A DNA stretch of 64,000 bases from positions 248,001 to 312,000 of the forward strand of contig CAVSRB010000003.1 in NCBI GenBank assembly GCA_963730305.1, given 5' to 3'. The notes beneath the pieces are model-generated. The model was not told the DNA's origin, ran no database searches, and saw only the letters and a program-made list of their open reading frames with translations. The position numbers and the translations under genes were made by a program. Position 1 is the stretch's first letter. Every line of letters begins with the position of its first letter. Positions 28,195 to 36,637 of this stretch are shown here, one piece after another. The DNA is from CAMYMQ01 sp963730305. Lineage in GTDB: Bacteria > Pseudomonadota > Alphaproteobacteria > Bin65.

Positions 28195-28626
28195 CTATGC
28201 CGCCGCGTCTTCCTCGGCCTCGGCGTCCTCGCCCTGGACCGGGCCGGAATCCTGGCCCTTGGCGTCGGGGTCGCGGTCGACCAGCTCGATGAAGGCCATC
28301 GGCGCCGAGTCGCCGTAGCGGAAGCCCGCCTTGAGCACCCGGGTATAGCCGCCGTTGCGGTCCTGGTAGCGCTCGGCCAGGGTGGTGAACAGCTTGTCGG
28401 TCAGCGCCCGGTCGGCGAGCATCGACATCGCCTGGCGCCGCGCATGCAGGTCGCCACGCTTGCCCAGCGTGATCAGACGGTCGGCCACCCGGCGCAGGTC
28501 CTTGGCCTTGGGCAGGGTGGTCTGGATCTGCTCGTGCTTGATCAGCGCCGCCGCCATGTTGGCGAACATGGCCTTGCGGTGGGAACTGGTGCGGTTCAGC
28601 TTGCGGCCGCTCAAACGGTGGCGCAT
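28195..28626 (-). CDS. rplQ: 50S ribosomal protein L17
   Basis: A 143-residue L17 beginning M-R-H-R-L-S-G-R-K-L-N-R-T-S-S-H-R, with G-G-Y-T-R-V-L-K-A-G-F-R-Y-G-D at the core end. It has a ~20-residue acidic Ala/Glu tail beyond the usual bacterial core, common in alphaproteobacteria. It binds 23S rRNA near the tunnel exit. It is the last gene of the alpha operon, 51 bp downstream of rpoA and followed by a terminator. Confidence 0.98.
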   Translation of the reverse strand: MRHRLSGRKLNRTSSHRKAMFANMAAALIKHEQIQTTLPKAKDLRRVADRLITLGKRGDLHARRQAMSMLADRALTDKLFTTLAERYQDRNGGYTRVLKAGFRYGDSAPMAFIELVDRDPDAKGQDSGPVQGEDAEAEEDAAA

Positions 28627-28677
28627 GACTCTTGCTCCTTGGGTACTGCCCGGGCCCGGTTAGTCGTCCGGGGCTGC

Positions 28678-29700
28678 TTAGTAAGGCTCTTCCAGCTTCT
28701 TGGCCAGATCCTCGATGTTCTCGGGCGGCCAGTTCGGGATCTCCATGCCGAGCTGCAGACCCATCTGGGCCAGCACCTCCTTGATCTCGTTGAGCGACTT
28801 GCGGCCGAAGTTCGGCGTGCGCAGCATCTCCGTCTCGGACTTCTGGACCAGGTCGCCGATGTAGATGATGTTGTCGTTCTTGAGGCAGTTGGCCGAGCGG
28901 ACCGACAGCTCCAGCTCGTCGACCTTGCGCAAGAGGTTGCGATTGAAGGGCAGATCGCCCTCCTTCTCCTCCTGCGCGATCTCGCGCGGCTCCTCGAAGG
29001 TGATGAACATCTGGAGCTGGTCCTGGAGGATGCGCGCGGCATAGGCCAGCGCGTCGTCCGGCGTGACCGCCCCGTTGGTCTCGATCAGGAGCGACAGCTT
29101 GTCCAGGTCGGTGACCTGGCCGACGCGGGCGTTCTCGACCTTGTAGGAGACCTTCTTGACCGGGCTGAAGATGGCGTCGACCGGGATCAGGCCGATCGGC
29201 GCGTCGGGCGCGCGGTTCTGCGCGGCCGGGACGTAGCCCTTGCCCAGCTCGACCGTCATCTCCATCCGCACCTCGATGTCGTCGTCGAGATGCATCAGGA
29301 CGTGGTCGGGGTTCATGATCTCGATGTCGTGGCCGACCTCGATCTGGCCGGCGGTGATCGCGCCGGGCCCCTTGGCGTGCAGCGCGATGCGCTTGGGCCC
29401 CTCGCCGTGCATGCGCAGCGCCAGGCCCTTGATGTTGAGGATGATGTCGGTGACGTCCTCGAGCACGCCGCCGATCGACGAGAACTCGTGGAGGACGCCG
29501 TCGATCTGGACCGACGTCACCGCCGCGCCCTGGATCGAGGACAACAGAACGCGCCGCAGCGCGTTGCCGAGGGTCAGGCCGAAGCCGCGCTCGAGCGGCT
29601 GGACGACGATGGTCGCCTGGCGCTGGGGATCGTCGCCATAGTCGGTCGTCAGACCATTGGGCTTTATCAGTTCGGTCCAGTTCTTTTGGATTACGCTCAT
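28678..29700 (-). CDS. rpoA: RNA polymerase alpha subunit
   Basis: A 340-residue protein. The N-terminal dimerisation domain has F-G-L-T-L-G-N-A-L-R-R-V-L-L-S-S, and the C-terminal domain (from about residue 255) has L-S-V-R-S-A-N-C-L-K and N-F-G-R-K-S-L-N-E-I-K. The latter contacts UP-element DNA and activators. It nucleates assembly of the beta and beta-prime subunits encoded at 46901-55485. It is flanked by rpsK and rplQ in the standard alpha operon order. Confidence 0.98.
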   Translation of the reverse strand: MSVIQKNWTELIKPNGLTTDYGDDPQRQATIVVQPLERGFGLTLGNALRRVLLSSIQGAAVTSVQIDGVLHEFSSIGGVLEDVTDIILNIKGLALRMHGEGPKRIALHAKGPGAITAGQIEVGHDIEIMNPDHVLMHLDDDIEVRMEMTVELGKGYVPAAQNRAPDAPIGLIPVDAIFSPVKKVSYKVENARVGQVTDLDKLSLLIETNGAVTPDDALAYAARILQDQLQMFITFEEPREIAQEEKEGDLPFNRNLLRKVDELELSVRSANCLKNDNIIYIGDLVQKSETEMLRTPNFGRKSLNEIKEVLAQMGLQLGMEIPNWPPENIEDLAKKLEEPY

Positions 29701-29790
29701 GGCCTCATACCTGCTGCCCGGCCGGGAGGATGCCGGGCGTCCTCAATTTCGGTTACGCGACGCCCGGCCCAAAAGCCGGACGAACCACCG

Positions 29791-30186
29791 TCAGACGCGG
29801 CGCCGCTTGCGCGGCCGGCACCCGTTATGCGGGATCGGCGTGACGTCGCGGATCGCCGTGATGGTGAAGCCGACGGTCTGCAGCGCACGCAGCGCCAACT
29901 CGCGGCCGGCGCCCGGCCCCTTGACCTCGACCTCGAGGGTCTTCATGCCATGCTCCATCGCCTTCTTGCCGGCGTTCTCCGCGGCGATCTGGGCGGCGTA
30001 CGGCGTCGACTTGCGCGACCCCTTGAAGCCCTGGGCCCCCGCCGACGACCAGGCAATCGCGTTGCCCTGCGCATCGGTGATGGTGATCATGGTGTTGTTG
30101 AACGTCGCGCTGACATGCGCGACGCCGGAAGTGATGTTCTTGCGTTCACGCCGCCTGACGCGGCCGGCTGTCGATGGGGTCGCCAT
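29791..30186 (-). CDS. rpsK: 30S ribosomal protein S11
   Basis: A 131-residue S11 with A-H-V-S-A-T-F-N-N-T-M-I-T-I-T-D, G-F-K-G-S-R-K-S-T-P-Y-A-A-Q, and the basic end H-N-G-C-R-P-R-K-R-R-R-V. It forms part of the 30S platform near the 3-prime end of 16S rRNA. It lies between rpsM and rpoA in the alpha operon. Confidence 0.98.
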   Translation of the reverse strand: MATPSTAGRVRRRERKNITSGVAHVSATFNNTMITITDAQGNAIAWSSAGAQGFKGSRKSTPYAAQIAAENAGKKAMEHGMKTLEVEVKGPGAGRELALRALQTVGFTITAIRDVTPIPHNGCRPRKRRRV

Positions 30187-30224
30187 TCGATCCTCTCTTC
30201 AAGCTCGGGGTCGTACGGGACGCC

Positions 30225-30593
30225 CTATTTCTTCTTGCCGGCGATCGGCCGGGCCTTGCCCTTGCGGGTCCGGGCATTGGTATGGGTACGCTGGCCATGG
30301 ACCGGCAGCCCCTTGCGATGGCGCAGGCCGCGATAGCAGCCAAGGTCCATCAGGCGCTTGACGTTCATCGCCGTCTCGCGGCGCAGGTCGCCCTCGACCG
30401 TGTAGTCGCGGTCGATCATCTCACGGATGCGCACGACCTCGTCGTCGGTCAGGTCGTTGACGCGCCGGTCACTCGGCACGCCGGCCTCTGCGACGATCTT
30501 CTTCGCGAAGGCGGGGCCGATGCCGTGAATATACGTCAGGGCAATCTCCACCCGCTTTCCGGTGGGTATGTTTACGCCAGCGATACGCGCCAA
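30225..30593 (-). CDS. rpsM: 30S ribosomal protein S13
   Basis: A 122-residue S13. It begins A-R-I-A-G-V-N-I-P-T-G-K-R and has I-H-G-I-G and C-Y-R-G-L-R-H-R-K-G-L-P-V-H-G-Q-R-T-H-T-N-A-R-T-R-K-type C-terminal extension reaching the P-site tRNA. It is the first gene of the alpha operon here, with its own promoter in the preceding 140 bp (adk lies upstream). Confidence 0.98.
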   Translation of the reverse strand: MARIAGVNIPTGKRVEIALTYIHGIGPAFAKKIVAEAGVPSDRRVNDLTDDEVVRIREMIDRDYTVEGDLRRETAMNVKRLMDLGCYRGLRHRKGLPVHGQRTHTNARTRKGKARPIAGKKK

Positions 30594-30706
30594 GGTGCGC
30601 TCTCCTCTTACCCGTTACCTGTCTGTTCGTGATCCGACCGATGCCGGGATGCCATTGGTGCAAACGCCAAACGGCCCCGGTGGGGCTTCGCCCCAGGAGC
30701 AGCAGG

Positions 30707-30734
30707 AATATAGCTCCCCCGCCCCCTCAGTCAA
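30707..30734 (-). promoter_or_regulatory. Promoter of the alpha operon (rpsM-rpsK-rpoA-rplQ)
   Basis: On the minus strand TTGACT (30734-30729), a 16-bp GC-rich spacer, and TATATT (30712-30707) match sigma70 elements. The -35 hexamer contains the TGA stop of adk. The leader to rpsM is about 105 nt and contains a GGGGC-GAA-GCCCC hairpin (30682-30694). It would let the alpha operon be expressed separately from secY-adk. Confidence 0.75.
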
Positions 30735-31330
30735 GCACGCCGCGCCGAATCCGAGCGCGGTTCGAGAATCTCCTCGAGCTGTTGCGTGACGTCCTCGATC
30801 GACGCCATGCCGTCCACCTGTTCGAGCCGCCCCGCCCCTTCGTAGTAAGGCAGGATCGGCGCCGTCTGGTCGCGATAGACCAAAATCCGTTTCTTGAGCG
30901 TCTCCGCGTTGTCGTCGGCGCGTACCTCGCCGCCCAATTCGCGAGCGCGGTTCTCGATGCGCGCGAACAGCGCGGCCTCGTCGACCGTCAGCTCGATGAT
31001 GTGGTCGATCCCGATGCCCCGTTCGTCGAGCACCTCGTCGAGCTTCTCGGCCTGGGCCACGGTGCGCGGGAAGCCGTCGAGGATGAAGCCTTTGTCGCGG
31101 ACGTCGGCCTCCTCGATCCGGTCGACGATGATGCCGACCACGATCTCGTCGGGGACCAGGTCGCCCCGGTCCATGATCGCCTTGGCCTTCATGCCGATCT
31201 CGGTGCCGGCGGCGACCGCGGCGCGCAGCATGTCGCCCGTCGACAGCTGGATCATGCCGTAGCGTTCCTGCAGCCGCTGCGCCTGGGTGCCCTTGCCGCA
31301 CCCCGGCGGGCCCATGAGGATGATGTTCAT
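30731..31330 (-). CDS. adk: Adenylate kinase
   Basis: A 199-residue adenylate kinase. The P-loop is G-P-P-G-C-G-K-G-T-Q, the AMP-binding region has L-S-T-G-D-M-L-R, and the lid/ATP region has D-G-F-P-R-T-V-A-Q-A. It is the short-lid form without the zinc cysteines. It converts ATP and AMP to two ADP. The start overlaps the secY stop as ATGA, indicating translational coupling, the usual secY-adk arrangement. Confidence 0.97.
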   Translation of the reverse strand: MNIILMGPPGCGKGTQAQRLQERYGMIQLSTGDMLRAAVAAGTEIGMKAKAIMDRGDLVPDEIVVGIIVDRIEEADVRDKGFILDGFPRTVAQAEKLDEVLDERGIGIDHIIELTVDEAALFARIENRARELGGEVRADDNAETLKKRILVYRDQTAPILPYYEGAGRLEQVDGMASIEDVTQQLEEILEPRSDSARRA

Positions 31331-32673
31331 CAGCGCTTGCCCCGCAACCGGGATTTCTTGATCAGGCCCTCGTACTGGTGCGCCAGCAGGTGGCCCTGGA
31401 TCTGGGCGGTGGTGTCCATCGTCACCGAGACCACGATCAGCAGCGACGTCCCGCCGAAGTAGAACGGGATCGACCACTCGGTGCGCAGGATCTCGGGCAG
31501 CACGCAGACGGCGCACAGGTAGAGCGCTCCGATCACGGTGATCCGGGTCAGCACGTAGTCGAGATAGTCGGCGGTCGGCTTGCCCGGCCGGATGCCCGGC
31601 ACGAAGCCGCCATACTTGCGCAGGTTGTCGGCGGTCTCCTGCGGGTTGAACACGATCGCCGTGTAGAAGAAGGAGAAGAACGCGATCATCGCGACGTAGA
31701 TCAGCAGGAACAGCGGCTTGCCCTGGCCCAGGTAGGCGTTGAGCGTGCCCAGCCATTCCGGCCCGCCGGTGCCCTGGAAGCCCGACAGCGTCGCCGGCAG
31801 CAGCAGGATCGAGCTGGCGAAGATCGGCGGGATCACGCCGGCCGTGTTCAGCTTGAGCGGCATGTGCGAGCTCTCGCCGCCGACCATGCGATTGCCCTGC
31901 TGGCGTTTGGGATATTGGACGACAATTCGTCGTTGCGCGCGTTCCATGAACACGACGAAGGCGACCACCCCGACCGCGACCACGATGAAGGTGATGATCG
32001 CGAAGGCCGACAGCGACCCGCGCCGGCCCATTTCCAGGAGCTGGCCGACGGCCGCGGGACCGCTCGCGACGATGCCCGCGAAGATGATCAGCGAGATGCC
32101 GTTGCCGACGCCGCGCGCGGTGATCTGCTCGCCCAGCCACATCAGGAAGATGGTGCCGCCGACCAGGGTGATCACCACGGTCGCCCGGAAGAACATGCCG
32201 GGATCGTGGACCGCCGCGCCGGCGCTGGACGACGCGCCTTCCAGCCCCGCGGCCACGCCGTAGGCCTGAACCGCGGCCAGCAGCACGGTGAGGTAGCGGG
32301 TGTACTGGTTGATCTTCTTGTTGCCGACCTCGCCCTCCTTCTTGAGGGCTTCGAGCTTCGGCGACACCGCGGTCAGCAGCTGGATGATAATTGCCGCCGA
32401 GATGTAGGGCATGATGTTCAGCGCGAAGATGGTCATGCGCTGGAGGGCGCCGCCCGAGAAGGCGCCGAGGACGGTCAGCAGGCCGCCGCCCTTGTTGATC
32501 TGGTTGAAGATGTCCTGGAAAATCTGCTGGTCGACGCCGGGGATCGGGATGTAGGTGCCGAGCCGGTAGACGACGAGACAGGCAAGCGTGAACCACAGCC
32601 GCTTCTTGAGGTCGGTGGCCTTGGAGAACGCCCCAAGGCCCATATTCGCGGCCATTTTGTCGACGGCTGCCAT
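31330..32673 (-). CDS. secY: Protein translocase channel subunit SecY
   Basis: A 447-residue protein with ten hydrophobic segments. The N-terminus has L-K-K-R-L-W-F-T-L, then Y-R-L-G-T-Y-I-P-I-P-G. Mid-protein Y-P-K-R-Q-Q-G-N-R-M-V-G-G-E-S-S-H-M-P-L-K is in a conserved cytoplasmic loop, and F-V-P-G-I-R-P-G-K-P-T in another. It forms the Sec channel with SecE (58678-58869). It sits between rplO and adk in the spc operon. Confidence 0.98.
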   Translation of the reverse strand: MAAVDKMAANMGLGAFSKATDLKKRLWFTLACLVVYRLGTYIPIPGVDQQIFQDIFNQINKGGGLLTVLGAFSGGALQRMTIFALNIMPYISAAIIIQLLTAVSPKLEALKKEGEVGNKKINQYTRYLTVLLAAVQAYGVAAGLEGASSSAGAAVHDPGMFFRATVVITLVGGTIFLMWLGEQITARGVGNGISLIIFAGIVASGPAAVGQLLEMGRRGSLSAFAIITFIVVAVGVVAFVVFMERAQRRIVVQYPKRQQGNRMVGGESSHMPLKLNTAGVIPPIFASSILLLPATLSGFQGTGGPEWLGTLNAYLGQGKPLFLLIYVAMIAFFSFFYTAIVFNPQETADNLRKYGGFVPGIRPGKPTADYLDYVLTRITVIGALYLCAVCVLPEILRTEWSIPFYFGGTSLLIVVSVTMDTTAQIQGHLLAHQYEGLIKKSRLRGKR

Positions 32674-32694
32674 CGGCTTCCTCGAATTCGGCTA

Positions 32695-33252
32695 TCAGGA
32701 CGTCGTGCTGTCGTCGCCCTGGGCGTCGGCCGCTTCACTCCCGGTCTCTTCGGCAGGCGTCTTGTCGGCGGGCGTCTTGGTAGGCTTCGGCGCAGCCTGT
32801 TTGATATTGACCTTGCCCCCCGCCTTTTCAACCGCGGCGATCGCGCCCTTGGTCGCGCCGACGACCTCGATCTCGACCTTGGCCGAGATCTCGCCCTTGC
32901 CGAGCAGGCGCACGCCGTCCTTGATCCGCCGGATCACACCGGCGGCCTTGAGCGCCTCGGCGTCGATCGGCTTCTTGGCGTCGATCTTCTTGGCGTCGAT
33001 CGCGGCCTGCAGCCGGCCGACGTTCACCTCGGCGAACTCCTTGGCGAAGATGTTGGTGAAGCCGCGCTTGGGCAGGCGGCGGTAGAGCGGCATCTGGCCG
33101 CCCTCGAACCCGGCCAGGCTGACGCCCGACCGCGACTTCTGGCCCTTCTGGCCCGACCCGGCGGTCTTGCCCTTGCCCGAGCCGATGCCCCGGCCGACGC
33201 GCTTGGAGACGTAGCGCGCGCCCTTGTTGTCGGCGAGTTCGTTGAGCTTCAT
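32695..33252 (-). CDS. rplO: 50S ribosomal protein L15 with C-terminal extension
   Basis: A 185-residue L15. The core has M-K-L-N-E-L, R-V-G-R-G-I-G-S-G-K-G-K-T-A-G-S-G-Q-K-G-type N-terminal glycine/basic region, and F-E-G-G-Q-M-P-L-Y-R-R-L-P-K-R-G-F. Beyond the normal ~155 residues it has a Pro/Thr/Ala/Asp/Glu-rich tail of about 30 residues. It binds the 23S rRNA early in assembly. It is placed between rpmD and secY. Confidence 0.97.
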   Translation of the reverse strand: MKLNELADNKGARYVSKRVGRGIGSGKGKTAGSGQKGQKSRSGVSLAGFEGGQMPLYRRLPKRGFTNIFAKEFAEVNVGRLQAAIDAKKIDAKKPIDAEALKAAGVIRRIKDGVRLLGKGEISAKVEIEVVGATKGAIAAVEKAGGKVNIKQAAPKPTKTPADKTPAEETGSEAADAQGDDSTTS

Positions 33253-33262
33253 GTTCTGCCGC

Positions 33263-33454
33263 CTATTCCTCGACCCGCACCAGATGGTGGACCTTGTTGA
33301 TCATGCCGCGGACCGCGGGCGTGTCTTCCAGCTCGCGGGTGCGGTGCATCTTGTTGAGGCCGAGGCCGATCAGCGTCTTGCGCTGGTCGGCCGGGCGGCC
33401 GATCGCGCTGCCGGTCTGGGTGACCTTGACCGTCTTGCCTTTTGCCGCCGCCAT
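33263..33454 (-). CDS. rpmD: 50S ribosomal protein L30
   Basis: A 63-residue L30 with K-V-T-Q-T-G-S-A-I-G-R-P, L-I-G-L-G-L-N-K-M-H-R-T-R-E-L-E-D and V-R-G-M-I-N-K-V. It lies between rpsE and rplO with 4 and 10 bp spacing, the normal spc order. Confidence 0.97.
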   Translation of the reverse strand: MAAAKGKTVKVTQTGSAIGRPADQRKTLIGLGLNKMHRTRELEDTPAVRGMINKVHHLVRVEE

Positions 33455-33458
33455 CGAC

Positions 33459-34010
33459 CTACTCCTTCGCTTCGGCGCCCTGGGCGCGGCGGCCGACGAT
33501 CTCGGCGACCTTCTTGCCCCGGCGGGCCGCGACGTCGCGCGGCGACTGGATCTGGCTCAGCGCGTCGAACGTCGCCTTGACCATGTTGTGCGGGTTGGAG
33601 GTGCCGGTCGACTTGGCGACGACGTCGTGGATGCCGATGCTCTCGAAGATCGCGCGCATCGGGCCGCCCGCGATGATGCCGGTGCCCGGAGGCGCCGCGC
33701 GGAGCACGACCTTGCCGGCGCCGAACCGGCCCTTGATGTCGTGGTGCAGCGTCCGGCCCTCGCGCAGGGGCACGCGCATCATGGTGCGCTTGGCCTGCTC
33801 GGTCGCCTTGCGGATCGCCTCGGGAACCTCGCGCGCCTTGCCCGAGCCGTGGCCGACGCGGCCCTTGCCGTCGCCGACGACAACCAGCGCGGCGAAGCCG
33901 AACCGCCGGCCGCCCTTCACCACCTTGGCGACACGGTTGATGCTGACCAGCTTCTCGACGAGATCGGACTCCTCGCGGTCCGGACCGTCTCGCCTCATCT
34001 CTCGCGCCAT
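33459..34010 (-). CDS. rpsE: 30S ribosomal protein S5
   Basis: A 183-residue S5 with L-V-S-I-N-R-V-A-K-V-V-K-G-G-R-R-F, the double-stranded RNA-binding fold, and G-R-V-G-H-G-S-G-K-A-R-E-V. The C-terminal domain has A-P-P-G-T-G-I-I-A-G-G. It takes part in decoding fidelity and mRNA entry. The start at 34010 (M-A-R-E-M-R-R-D) is chosen as the normal N-terminus; the frame is open further upstream into rplR. Confidence 0.97.
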   Translation of the reverse strand: MAREMRRDGPDREESDLVEKLVSINRVAKVVKGGRRFGFAALVVVGDGKGRVGHGSGKAREVPEAIRKATEQAKRTMMRVPLREGRTLHHDIKGRFGAGKVVLRAAPPGTGIIAGGPMRAIFESIGIHDVVAKSTGTSNPHNMVKATFDALSQIQSPRDVAARRGKKVAEIVGRRAQGAEAKE

Positions 34011-34035
34011 CTTTTTGGTCCCGTTTCTAAATGCG

Positions 34036-34401
34036 TCAGAAGGACAGGCCGGCTTCACGCGCAGCGTCAGCCAGCGCCTTGACCCGTCCGTGATAGAGAT
34101 AGCCGCCGCGGTCGAACACGACGTTGCCGGCTTCGGCCTTGAGCGCGCGCTCGGCAATCAGCTTGCCGACCGCCGCCGCCGCCGCCGTGCCGGCGCCGTT
34201 CTTGACCTTGCCCTTGAGCTCCTTGTCGACCGACGAGGCCTGGGCGACCGTGCGACCGGCCCGATCGTCGATGAGCTGGGCGTAGATGTGCTTGCTCGAG
34301 CGGAACACGGTCAGCCGCAGCCGATCCGCGCCCTTGTGGCGCACGGTGTAACGCGTACGGCGCTTGCGCCGCTCGAAGAGTTGCTTGGCTTTCGACGCCA
34401 T
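34036..34401 (-). CDS. rplR: 50S ribosomal protein L18
   Basis: A 121-residue L18 with R-R-K-R-R-T-R-Y, R-L-T-V-F-R-S-S-K-H-I-Y-A-Q, and the end F-D-R-G-G-Y-L-Y-H-G-R-V-K-A-L-A-D-A-A-R. It binds 5S rRNA together with L5 and L25. It sits between rplF and rpsE. Confidence 0.97.
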   Translation of the reverse strand: MASKAKQLFERRKRRTRYTVRHKGADRLRLTVFRSSKHIYAQLIDDRAGRTVAQASSVDKELKGKVKNGAGTAAAAAVGKLIAERALKAEAGNVVFDRGGYLYHGRVKALADAAREAGLSF

Positions 34402-34436
34402 TGATCCCGTCTTTCCTGCTTCGCCCGTTCGGCGGC

Positions 34437-34970
34437 TTACTTCTTCTTGCCTTCCTTGCGCATGACATACTCGTCACGCAGGCGGACACCCTTGCCCTTA
34501 TAGGGCTCCGGCGGCCGGAAGGCGCGCACCTCGGCGCAGAACTGCCCCAGAACCTGTTTGTTCGATCCCTTGACCTCGATCTGCGTGTTGCGCTCGACCG
34601 ACACGTTGAGGCCGTCGGGGATCGGATAGTTGATATCGTGGCTGTGGCCGAGCTGCAGGTTCAGGGTCTTGCCCTGCACCGCCGCGCGATAGCCGACGCC
34701 CTGGATATCCAGGTTGTAGGTGAAGCCGTCGGAGACGCCCAGAACCAGGTTCTGCAGCAGGGCGCGCGACGTGCCCCACATCATGCGGGCGCGCTTGCCC
34801 GGATGCGCCGGCTCGACCGTAAGCTTGCCGTCGTCATGGGTCACCTTGACGTCGTCGGTCAGGGTGACGCTCTCCTCGCCCAGCTTGCCCTTGGCGGACA
34901 CCACCACGCCGTCGATCTTGATCTCGACGCCGCCCGGGACCTCGATGGGCGATTGGCCTACACGTGACAT
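34437..34970 (-). CDS. rplF: 50S ribosomal protein L6
   Basis: A 177-residue L6 of normal length. It starts M-S-R-V-G-Q-S-P-I-E-V-P-G-G-V, and the C-terminal half has the signature P-E-P-Y-K-G-K-G-V-R. It stabilises the sarcin-ricin region near the GTPase centre. It lies between rpsH and rplR. Confidence 0.98.
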   Translation of the reverse strand: MSRVGQSPIEVPGGVEIKIDGVVVSAKGKLGEESVTLTDDVKVTHDDGKLTVEPAHPGKRARMMWGTSRALLQNLVLGVSDGFTYNLDIQGVGYRAAVQGKTLNLQLGHSHDINYPIPDGLNVSVERNTQIEVKGSNKQVLGQFCAEVRAFRPPEPYKGKGVRLRDEYVMRKEGKKK

Positions 34971-34991
34971 CGTACAGACTTCCTTCCTGCG

Positions 34992-35390
34992 TCAGAAGAC
35001 GCGGCAGAGAACTTCGCCGCCGACCCGGTCCTCGCGCGCCTGCGAATCCGACATGACGCCCCGCGGGGTCGACAGGATGCGGATACCCAGGCCGCCGCGC
35101 TCGCGCTCCAGGTCGTCGAAACCGGAATAGACCCGGCGGCCCGGCGTCGAGATGCGGCCGATCTCGCGGATCACCGGCTCGCCTTCGTAATATTTCAGCT
35201 CGATCACGAGCTCCTTGATGCCCGTGCGCACGTCACGCTCGGAATAGCCGCGGATGAAGCCCTCGTTCTTGAGCACTTCGAGCACGCCGGCCTTGAGCCG
35301 CGACGCGGGCGCGGTGATCGACTGCTTGCGGGCGTGCTGACCGTTGCGGATGCGCGTCAGCAGGTCGCCAATGGGATCGGACATCGCCAT
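34992..35390 (-). CDS. rpsH: 30S ribosomal protein S8
   Basis: A 132-residue S8 with M-S-D-P-I-G-D-L-L-T-R-I-R-N-G-Q and the C-terminal signature G-I-R-I-L-S-T-P-R-G-V-M-S-D. It binds the 16S central domain and in many bacteria represses the spc operon by binding the mRNA near rplE. It is placed between rpsN and rplF. Confidence 0.98.
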   Translation of the reverse strand: MAMSDPIGDLLTRIRNGQHARKQSITAPASRLKAGVLEVLKNEGFIRGYSERDVRTGIKELVIELKYYEGEPVIREIGRISTPGRRVYSGFDDLERERGGLGIRILSTPRGVMSDSQAREDRVGGEVLCRVF

Positions 35391-35402
35391 GCTTGTTCTT
35401 CC

Positions 35403-35708
35403 CTACCAGCTCGACTTGACGACGCCCGGCAGCTCGCCGCGCGACCCGAGATCCCGCAGCGCGATACGCGACAGGCGGAACTTGCGGTAGTAGCCGCGCG
35501 GCCGGCCGGTCAGCTCGCAGCGGTTGACCACGCGGGCGCGGGCGCTGTTGCGCGGCAGCTTCTGCAGCTGGAGCTGCGCCTTGAACCGCTCCTCGGGCGG
35601 CAGCGAGCTGTCCTTCGCCTGCGCCTTCAGCTGCGCGCGCTTGGCCGCGTAGCGGTCGGCCAGCTTGCGCCGCCGCTTGTTCTTTTCGATCGCGCTCTTC
35701 TTCGCCAT
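35403..35708 (-). CDS. rpsN: 30S ribosomal protein S14 (zinc-independent form)
   Basis: A 101-residue S14 of the long form without the C-x-x-C zinc motif. It begins M-A-K-K-S-A-I-E-K-N and has S-S-L-P-P-E-E-R-F and R-C-E-L-T-G-R-P-R-G-Y-Y-R-K-F. The start is set at 35708; the frame is open further upstream without homology. It sits between rplE and rpsH. Confidence 0.97.
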   Translation of the reverse strand: MAKKSAIEKNKRRRKLADRYAAKRAQLKAQAKDSSLPPEERFKAQLQLQKLPRNSARARVVNRCELTGRPRGYYRKFRLSRIALRDLGSRGELPGVVKSSW

Positions 35709-35740
35709 TCCAACTCTCTCCTTTGCGCCGCCGGCCGCCG

Positions 35741-36280
35741 TCAGGTCCGGAACGGCAGGTCGAAGCCCTTGAGCAGCTCCAACGCCTCGCCGTCGGTGTC
35801 GGCCGTCGTGCAGATGATGATGTCCATGCCCCGGATGGTGTCGATCTTGTCGTAGTCGACCTCCGGGAACACGATCTGTTCCTTGATGCCCATCGCGAAA
35901 TTGCCGCGGCCGTCGAAGCTCTTCGGGTTGAGGCCGCGGAAGTCGCGCACGCGCGGCAGCGCGATGGTCACCAGCCGGTCCAGGAACTCGTACATGCGCT
36001 CGTGACGCAGGGTCACCTTGACGCCGATCGCCATGCCTTCGCGCAGCTTGAAGGTGGCCTCCGACTTCTTGGCGTAGGTCACCACCGGCTTCTGGCCGGC
36101 GATCCGGGTCATGTCGTCGAGCGCGCCGTCGATCTTCTTCTTGTCCTGGGTCGCCTCGCCGACGCCCATGTTGATGACGATCTTCTCGATGCGCGGGATC
36201 TCGTGCGGGTTCTTGTACTCGAACGCCTGCTTGAGGTTGTCGCGCACGACGCTCTTGTAATGATCGTAAAGTCTGGCCAT
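35741..36280 (-). CDS. rplE: 50S ribosomal protein L5
   Basis: A 179-residue L5 with I-P-R-I-E-K-I-V-I-N-M-G-V-G-E, G-Q-K-P-V-V-T-Y-A-K-K-S, and V-R-D-F-R-G-L-N. It binds 5S rRNA and contacts the P-site tRNA across subunits. It lies 8 bp downstream of rplX. Confidence 0.98.
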   Translation of the reverse strand: MARLYDHYKSVVRDNLKQAFEYKNPHEIPRIEKIVINMGVGEATQDKKKIDGALDDMTRIAGQKPVVTYAKKSEATFKLREGMAIGVKVTLRHERMYEFLDRLVTIALPRVRDFRGLNPKSFDGRGNFAMGIKEQIVFPEVDYDKIDTIRGMDIIICTTADTDGEALELLKGFDLPFRT

Positions 36281-36288
36281 CGCGTCGC

Positions 36289-36624
36289 CTATCGGTCGAT
36301 GATCTCGCCCGACTTGCGGGCGAAACGGACTTTGCGGCCGTCGTCGAGGGTGGTGAAGCCGATCCGCGCGGGCGTGTCGTCCTTGGGATCGAGCATCGCC
36401 ACGTTGGAGATATGGATCGGGGCCTCCTTCTCGATGATGCCGCCGGGATTGGTCTGGCTCGGACGGGTGTGGCGCTTGATGATGTTGACGCCGGAGACGA
36501 CCACGCGGTGGTCGCCGGGACGATCGCCCTTGACCACGACGAGCACGTCGCCCTTCTTGCCCTTGTCCTTGCCGGTCCGGACGACCACCCGGTCGCCCTT
36601 GCGGATACGCAGTTTCTCAGCCAT
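36289..36624 (-). CDS. rplX: 50S ribosomal protein L24
   Basis: A 111-residue L24 with the KOW motif R-I-R-K-G-D-R-V-V-V-R-T-G-K-D-K-G-K and the following G-V-N-I-I-K-R-H-T-R. It is an assembly-initiating 23S rRNA-binding protein. It lies between rplN and rplE. Confidence 0.97.
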   Translation of the reverse strand: MAEKLRIRKGDRVVVRTGKDKGKKGDVLVVVKGDRPGDHRVVVSGVNIIKRHTRPSQTNPGGIIEKEAPIHISNVAMLDPKDDTPARIGFTTLDDGRKVRFARKSGEIIDR

Positions 36625-36637
36625 CGCCCGTCGTCCC

